Source of the DNA: Haliclona indistincta
Lineage: Eukaryota; Porifera; Demospongiae; Haplosclerida; Chalinidae
DNA: 64,000 bases
NCBI GenBank assembly: GCA_964017065.1
Contig: OZ024789.1
Span: 11,350,914-11,414,913 of the forward strand
Direction: 5' to 3'
Shown here one piece after another: positions 48,301-57,300 of the stretch; the stretch's first letter is position 1; each line of letters opens with the position of its first letter. Below the pieces are notes generated by a model. It made no database searches, was not told the origin of the DNA, and worked only from the letters and a program-made list of their open reading frames with translations. The translations under genes were made by a program, and so were the position numbers.

Positions 48301-51300
48301 TGCAATTACTGTGCCATCTTTGTTTCCACCATTGGTTTGGTTTTCCTGTTGTTGATGGCTTTCTTTATTATTAACAATTTTAAACTTGTAGCTAAATAAT
48401 TCTTATGCTGTAGATATAAGCTCGCCTACGCATGCATGAATACAGTGCATACGAGCCCCGCCCACACTTGTTTACGGCGGTTATAATTATCTGGCAAGGC
48501 AGAATGGTGATTCTGCGCTTGCTAGCTTACCGTTCTTCGGACAAATAATTATGTGTTCTCCGTGATGTATACGGCGTGGCGATACTCAAGCTAGTGGTTG
48601 GTCACGTGCGCTAACCACAGCTTGGTCACGTGCGTATTGCGCAATCACTATAATTATTAATGGCGTCGATCTAACACTTAGCTGACAATGGATCACGATC
48701 GAGAAATCGCGGAATTTATATCGCCGTTTCGCTAAAAACTAAGTTCAAAAGGCACATGCCAGGAGAATTTCACGACTGTTCGTGGGTGTTTTGGTCTCGG
48801 CACTACTCACGTAAAGGTGCTAGGCGAGTGGAAGAAAGAAAGAAAGAAAGAAGAAAGAAGAAAGAAAGAAGAAAACGAAGATGACGATACTCGATTTTCA
48901 CCGTTTCCACGTTCGTCACTTTAGTAACAATCTCGAGCAATCTCCTTGCTACTGTAAGATGGGGCAACGCCAGATAGCAGATTTAAGTGTCTTTGGACGT
49001 ATAAAATTCATCACCAGGCGAAATATCAGCGTTTGAACGCTAATACATTGTATGTAGCCGCCATCTTGTTTTCTCGTTCAACGTTAAAGCTTCAGATGGC
49101 CGGTTAAAGCTGACTTACACAGACGTTAATAACTTGAGTATTCTGGCCTGCTTACCGCCGGCAAGATTCTACGCACAGTAAGGTTCCTACACCACGCAGC
49201 GTAAGTTGTAAAGGACTAGAAGCCTCTGTGAGTGTGATATTGACATCAACAAGATTCTACTAGGCGTGCTCCTACCGTATTTAGGCTCGCAGCATCATGA
49301 ATTGTCAGTATACTATAGTGCTAGTCTCTTCTTCATCCATTACAATATTATACTAACAACTATCATGTTGTCAAATCATACCTGGACTTGACATTATGCT
49401 GTCTGCATCCTCAACCTCTTTAGCTATTTTAAACCTTTCATTGAATGATTATTCTTGTGTTTGGTAATATTAAACATTTAAACCACACTCCTTACTCTCA
49501 AGAGGCTGTGCACGTTCACATCTGCTAGACTAGTATCTATATACTGCTCACAGAGTTGTAAAAATGAAATAACATCTAACATAGAATACAACTAATAAGT
49601 TCAAACTGATAGTGATCAAAAAAGTAACAGGAACAAGTAAAGTAAAAAATCTTTAATAAAAAAATCTGAAAAGTGTAGGGATGACTCTTAAAAAAAGGAA
49701 AGGAACAAGATGGGATGATGCTTGCAAAGTAAAGGAACAAGATGGAATAATGCTTGCAAATGTAAAGTCCCAAGTATCCCTACATCAGTGGCTTGAAGGA
49801 GGATGCAGTCCGATGGGAGTAATTGACGGTTGTGAATAACTAGAGGTATCTGTGTTTAGGAGGACGCAGTCCGATGAAGTAGTTGACAGTTGTAAATAAG
49901 CTGCAGGTAGCTGTGTTTGGAGGACGCAGTCCGATGAAGTAATTGACGGTTGTAAAAGGTATAGGAAGAGGATTCCGCATTTGTCAGTAGCACGTCGTCG
50001 CAGCAAGCCGCTGATGTAGGGATACTTGGGACTTTTACATTTGCAAGCATTATTCCATCTTGTTCCTTTACTTTTGCAAGCATCATCCCATCTTGTTCCT
50101 TTCCTTTTTTAAGAGTCATCCCTACACTTTTCAGGTTTTTTTATTAAAGATTTTTTACTTTACTCTAACATGAAGTTCAACATAGGAAAGCATGTATACA
50201 TAATTTCTTGATGTTTATAGTAACATAATTATAATGACCTTCATTATTGGTAAGAGCAACAAACTATTGTCAGCTCTAGAAATGGTGTTTTGTCTTGGGA
50301 GTTTCAATATATTGTTTGGTAATACTATAATGAATAATTATGTTAACCTCCTCGTCTCCATGTTTTCCCACAGCTCTTGTTGTGATGAAGGTGCAGTCCA
50401 ATGCTGGCAGAGTAGTGGGCCTGTCTATTGAAGGCAGTAATATAACTCTTCCTGGATTACTCTTCAATAAAACAACTGGTAAGATTCCTCAATGGTATGC
50501 ACTGACATAAGGTAAAAAATGAGGTATAAAAAATTTGATGTATAAAAATTTTGAGGTGTTTTTATTGGGATCAAATTTACACTAGATATGCACAAAATTT
50601 TAAGTGCAATTCCATTGTGTCTCTCCCCTGCTCTTCAGAGCCTGTTCTGGTTGCTTCGTACCATTTCAAAAATCTCACTTGGCTCATTCCACAGTGAGAC
50701 AACTCCACTTTCAGTAATAACACCTTTTTCACTATAATTCTCAGGCCTTCAGATAAAACCAGCTATACTCATCCCATCATCTCTTCTGTAACCAACTGCA
50801 CTGAGTGCTCCACTCAAGATCTCTCAGAAAATGTGACAATTTTTTTCAATTCTGTGTCACCTGATCCTGCTAAAAACTTTAAATGTGTTTTCGCCGCTGT
50901 TCAGTAAGTCAAGTCAATTTTCTATGAGTTTTACTGCATAAAGTTATTGAGTTAATGTAATAATATTATCTTCATAAATAAAACTACCCAGCAGGCAGGT
51001 AATAAGTAGCATTGTTTATTAATTAACCCTCGGCGCATGCGCGAGGGTTACGGTACTTGCTCTGTCGTTCATTCGTTCATTAACCCTCGGCGCATGCGCG
51101 AGGGTTACGGTACTTGGTTTGTCGTTCATTCACTCACTCGTTCGTTCGTTCTGTCCATCGAGCTGCAGAGACCATCACTCACTTCTGAAACTCGGTAAAG
51201 GTATGAACAGGCTTAGCACGACAATGGCTTGCAATGTGACTCGTGGATTTAGCTAAAATGTTTTCGTTCCCGAGTTATGGCTGGCTCACCTTACTTGCCA

Positions 51301-54300
51301 GCCATCTTGGACGTCTCTGACAACAAAAGCGCCCACAGTTGTCTTTTTAGTTACTTATAGACTACATCTGAACAGCAGGACAGATCTGAGTGTGCGTAGA
51401 TATCTCAGGAAAAGCCTACAGCTAGCAATGCATGCAATGGCTACCTACTCACGTGCGGTTCATGCCTGATCACGCCCACATGACACGCCTAGAAAGTGGT
51501 CAGCATTTGCTGTCTTCTGGTTAGCAGTGCAGTTTCAATATAGCTACAGCCTATAAGCTAAGCAGCTGCAAATTCCTGCTGCAATCACCAACTAGGGAGC
51601 TTAGTGCTAACGTTAACTCTACAATATTTTTGCAACGGTGCTCAAACGCCGAGGGTTCGTGAAATTCGTTCATTGATTCATTCGTTCTGTCCATCGAGCT
51701 GCAGAGACCATCGCTCACTTCTGAAACTCGGTAAAGGTATGAACAGGCTTAGCACGACAATGGCTTGCAATGTGACTCGTGGATTTTGCTAAAATGCTTT
51801 CGTTCTCGAGTTATGGCTGGCTCACCTTGCTTACCAGCCATCTTGGACGTCTCTGACAACAAAAGCGGCCATAGTTGACTTTTTAGGTACTTGTAGACTA
51901 CATCTAAACTGCAGGACAGCTCTGAGTGTGCGTAGAGATCTCAAGAAAAGCCTACAGCTAGTTACTCACATGTTCATGAATGGTGACGCCCACATGACAC
52001 GCCTAGAAAGTGATCAGCATTTTTCTGTCTTCTGGTTAGCTCAATATACAGCCTATAAGCTAAGCAGGTTGGCACTAGTTCATTAACCCTCGGCGCATGC
52101 GCGAGGGTTACGGTACTTGTTTTGTCATTAACCCTCGGCGCATGCGCGAGGGTTACGGTACTTGGTTTGTCGTTCATTCACTCACTCATTAACCCTCGGC
52201 GCATATGCGCGAGGGTTACGGTACTTGGTTTGTCATTCGTTCATTCTGTCCATCGAGCTGCAGAGACCATCGCTCACTTCTGAAACTCGGTAAAGGTATG
52301 AATAGGCTTAGCATGACAATGGCTTGCAATTTGACTCGTGGATTTTGCTAAAGTGCTTTCGTTCTCGAGTTATGGCTGGCTCACCTTGACGGCCGTCTTT
52401 GACCTCTCTGACGACAAAAGCGCCCATATATGACTGCCTATGTACTTGTAGATTCCATCTAAACTTCAGGACAGCTCTGGGGGTGCGTAGACACCTCAAG
52501 AAAAAGCCTATCAAAACCAAGAGCAATGGCTACCTACTCAGTGATCACGGTCACGCCCACTTGTCACACCTGTCCTTGTGGTCAGCACTTTGCTGTCTTC
52601 TGGTTAGCAGTGCAGTTTCAATAGCAAGCAGGTTGGCTTTAGCTGCAAAGCTCCTTCTGCAAACCATAACTAAGGAGCTAACTCTACAATGTGCAACACG
52701 CCGAGGGTTTTGTGAAATCTGTTCATTCATTCTGTCCATCGAGCTGCAGACACCATCGCTCACTTCTGAAACTCGGTAAAGGTATCAAAAGGCTTAGCAC
52801 GACAATGGCTTGCAATGTGACTCGTGGATTTTGCTAAAGTGCTTTCTTTCTCGAGTTATGTATGGCTGGCTCACCGTTCTAGCTTGACAGCCATCTTGGA
52901 CCTCTCTGACGGCAAAAGCGCCCACACTTGACTACCTAGGTACTTGTAGATTCCATCTAAACTTCAGGAAAGCTCGGGGGGTGCGTAGACACCTCAAGAA
53001 AAAGCCTATCAAAGCCAAGAGCAATGGCTACCTACGTTACTCCGGTGTTCACGGTCACGCCCACTTGTCACACCTTGATGACCTTGTCCTTGTGGTCAGC
53101 ACTTTGCTGTCTTCTGGTTAGCAGTGCAGTTTCAATAGCAAGCAGGCTGGCTTTTAATAGCTGCAAAGCTCCTTCTGCAAACCATAACCAAGGAGCTAAC
53201 TCTACAATGTGCAACATGCCGAGGGTTTTGTGAAATCTGTCCATCGAGCTGCAGAGACCATCGCTCACTTCTGAAACTCGGTAAAGGTATGAACAGGCTT
53301 AGCATGACAATGGCTTGCAATGTGACTCGTGGATTTTGCCAAAGTGCTTTTGTTCTCGAGTTATGGCTGGCTCACCTTGACGGTTGGCCGTCTTTGACCT
53401 CTCTGACGACAAAAGCGCCCATAGTTGACTACCTAGGTACTTGTAGATTCCATCTAAACTGCAAGACAGCTCTGAGGGTGCGTAGACATCTCAAGAAAAA
53501 GCCTATCAAGGCCAAGAGCAATGGCTACCTACTCAGTGTTCACGGTCACGCCCACTTGACACACCTTGTCCTTGTGGTCAGCACTTTGCTGTCTTCTGGT
53601 AGGGTCCGCAATGGAAAAAATAAAAGTCAGAGAATCTAGCCTTTACTGCAGTTACAAACAACACTATATACGTAACAAACAACTGCATATTCAAATCTCA
53701 GAAATCGTTGCTCATTGCTCTGCAATCGCTAGCAACTTTCGTGACCTTTGACCTCGGGGTTAAATAATGGTGCATTCTCGACTCTTCCCGACAGTTAGCA
53801 GTTAGCGCTCTGTTCGTGCGTGCTTAGTACCGTCTCGGAAGTTCTTGCAACAGCTCAGATTGGTTGGCTTACCTCCCCAAATAAGCGTTTCAGGACTAGC
53901 AATGACTCGCGATTCCAACATATTTGGGCTTTACTTTTTGTGACATTGCACAGACAGATCCCTACCAGTATTTTCTGATAGTACTAAGCCTAAGCACTGC
54001 ATAAAACAAATTTCAGCCGAAATGCTTACTGTTTGCCATCTGGCTGAAAAGCCTCAAAATATTAACCGTAATACAGAGAACCATGACCATAAACGAGGCA
54101 TCACCAGCACAAAACTAGCATTAAAGGAAAGATCTCCAACCGTAGCATCCGTTGCAAGTACAATCAGCAGCCACACGCAACTTTTGAGCCTGCATTTTCG
54201 AGAAGAAAAAAGTGCTTTTTGGTGGGCGTGGTTCTAGTTTGAGGTATCGGTCACGCCCCCCAAGAGAGCACTATTTTTCTTCGCGAAAATGCAGGCCCAA

Positions 54301-57300
54301 AGTAGCGTGTGACTGCTAGTTGTACTTGCAACGGATGCTACGGTTGGAGATCTTTCCTTTAATGCTAGTTTTGTGCTGGTGATGCCGCGTTTATGGTCAT
54401 GGTTCTCTGTATTACAATTTACGGTTAATATTTTGAGGCTTTTCAGCCAGATGGCAAACAGTAAGCGTTTCGGCTGAAATTTGTTTTATGCAGTGCTTAG
54501 GCTTAGTACTATCAGAAAATACTGGTATGGATCTGTCTGTTCAATGTCACAAAAAGTAAAGCCCAAATATGTTGGAATCCTGAAATTGCTGCAATTGCTG
54601 CAATTGCTAGTCCTGAAACGCTTATTTGGGGAGGTAAGCCAGCCAATCTGAGCTGTTGCAAGAACTTCCGAGACGGTACTAAGCACGCACAAACAAAGCG
54701 CTAACTGCTAACTGTCGCGAAGAGTCGAGAATGCACCATTATTTAACCCCAAGGTCAAAGGTCACGAAAGTTTCCGATTTCAGCTAGCGATTGCAGAGCA
54801 ACGAGCAACGATTTCAGAGATTTGAGTATGCAGTTGTTTGTTACGTATATAGTGTTGTTTGTAACTGCAGTAAAGGCTAGATTCTCTGACTTTTATTTTT
54901 TCCATTGCGGACCCTACTTCTGGTTAGCAGTGCAATTTCAATAGCAAGCAGGTTTGCTTTTAGCTGCAAAGCTCCTTCTGCAAACCATAACTAAGGAGCT
55001 AACTCTACAATGTGCAACACGCCGAGGGTTTCGTGAAGTCTGTTCATTAACCCTCGGCGCATGCGCGAGAGTTACGGTACTCAGTTTGTCATTCACTCAT
55101 TCTGTCTGTCCAATGAGCTGCAGAGACCATCGCTCACTTCTGAAACTCGGTAAAGGTATGAACAGGCTTAGCACGACAATTGCTTGCAATTTGACTCGTG
55201 GATTTTGCTAAAGTGCTTTTGTTCTTGAGTTATGGCTGGCTCACCTTGCATGACGGCCATCTTAGACTTCTCTGACAACAAACGCGCCCATAGTTGACTA
55301 CCTAGGTACTTGCAGATTCCATCTAAACAGCAGGACAGCTCTGGGGGTGCGTAGACATCTCAAGAAAAAGCCTATCGAAGCCAAGAGCAATGGCTACCTA
55401 CTCAGTGTTCACGGTCACGCCCACTTGACACACCTTGTCCTTGTGGTCAGCACTTTGCTGTCTTCTCGTTAGAAGTGCAGTTTCAATAGCAAGCAGGTTG
55501 GCTTTAGCTGCAAAGCTCCTTCTGCAAACCAAAACTAAAATAAAGGAGCTAACTCTACAATGTGCAACACGCCGAGGGTTTCGTGAAATCTGTTCATTAA
55601 CCCTCGGCGCATGCGCGAGGGTTACGGTACTCAGTTTGTCATTAACCCTCGGCGCATGCGCGAGGGTTACGGTACTTGCTTTGTCGTTCGTTCGTTCATT
55701 CATTCGTTCTGTCCATCGAGCTACAGAGACCATCGCTCACTTCTGAAACTCGGTAAAGGCATGAACAGGCTTAGCATGACAATGGCTTGCAATGTGACTC
55801 GTGGATTTTGCTAAAGTGCTTTTGTTCTCGAGTTATGGCTGGCTCACCTTGACGGTGGGCCGTCTTTGACCTCTCTGACGACAAAAGCGCCCATAGTTGA
55901 CTACCTAGGTACTTGTAGATTCCATCTAAACTGCAAGACAGCTCTTGGGGGTGCGTAGACATCTCAAGAAAAGCCTATCAAAGCCAAGAGCAATGGCTAC
56001 CTACTCGTGTTCACGGTCACGCCCACTTGACACACCTTGTCCTTGTGGTCAGCACTTTGCTGTCTTCTGGTTAGCAGTGCAATTTCAATAGCAAGCAGAT
56101 TTGCTTTTAGCTGCAAAGCTCCTTCTGCAAACCATAACTAAGGAGCTAACTCTACAATGTGCAACACGCCGAGGGTTTCGTGAAGTCTGTTCATTCGTTC
56201 GTTCGTTCATTCTGTCCATCGAGCTACAGAGACCATCGCTTACTTCTGAAACTCGGTAAGGGTATGAACAGTCTTAGCACGACAATGGCTTGCAATCTGA
56301 CTCGTGGATTTTGCTAAAGTGCTTTCGTTCTCGAGTTATGGCGGGCTCACCTTGACGGCCGTCTTTGACCTCTCTGACGACAAAAGCGCCCATAGTTGGC
56401 TACCTAGGTACTTGTAGATTCCATCTAAACCTTAGGACAGCTCTGGGGGTGCGTAGACATCTCAAGAAAAAGCCTATCAAAGCCAAGAGCAATGGCTACC
56501 AAGCCACTCGTGTTCACGGTCACGCCCACTTGACACACCTTGTCTCGGTTGTGGTCAGCACTTTGCTGTCTTCTGGTTAGCAGTGCAGTTTCAATAGCAA
56601 GCAGGTTGGCTTTAGCTGCAAAGCTCCTTCTGCAAACCATAACTAAGGAGCTAACTCTACAATGTGCAACACGCCGAGGGTTTCGTGAAATCTGTTCATT
56701 CGTTCAGTCATTCATTCTGTCCAATGAGCTGCAGAGACCATCGCTCACTTCTGAAACTCGGTAAAGGTATGAACAGGCTTAGCACGACAATGGCTTGCAA
56801 TGTGACTCGTGGATTTTGCTAAAGTGCTTTCGTTCTCGAGTTATGTATGGCTGGCTCACCTTGATGGCCGTCTTGGACCTCTCTGACTACAAACGCGCCC
56901 ATAGTTGACTATCTAGGTACTTGTAGATTCCATCTAAACAGCAGGACAGCTCTGGGGGTGCGTAGACATCTCAAGAAAAAGCCTATCAAAGCCTAGAGCA
57001 ATGGCTACCTACTCAGTGTTCACTGTCACGCCCACTTGACACACCTTGTCTCGGTTGTGGTCAGCACTTTGCTGTCTTCTGGCTAGCAGTGCAGTTTCAA
57101 TAGCAAGCAGGTTGGCTTTAGCTGCAAAGCTCCTTCTGCAAACCATAACTAAGGAACTAACTCTACAATGTGCAACACGCCGAGGGTTTCGTGAAATCTG
57201 TTCATTCGTTCATTCGTTCGTTCTGTCCATCGAGCTGCAGAGACCATCGCTCACTTCTGAAACTCGGTAAAGGTATGAACAGGCTTAGCACGACAATGGC

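Noticed and set aside
51604..57270. Recurring 60-126-codon frames in the 0.5-kb repeat array, on both strands
   Set aside because: They recur because the repeat recurs. Frames break between units at indels, and none resembles a known protein.
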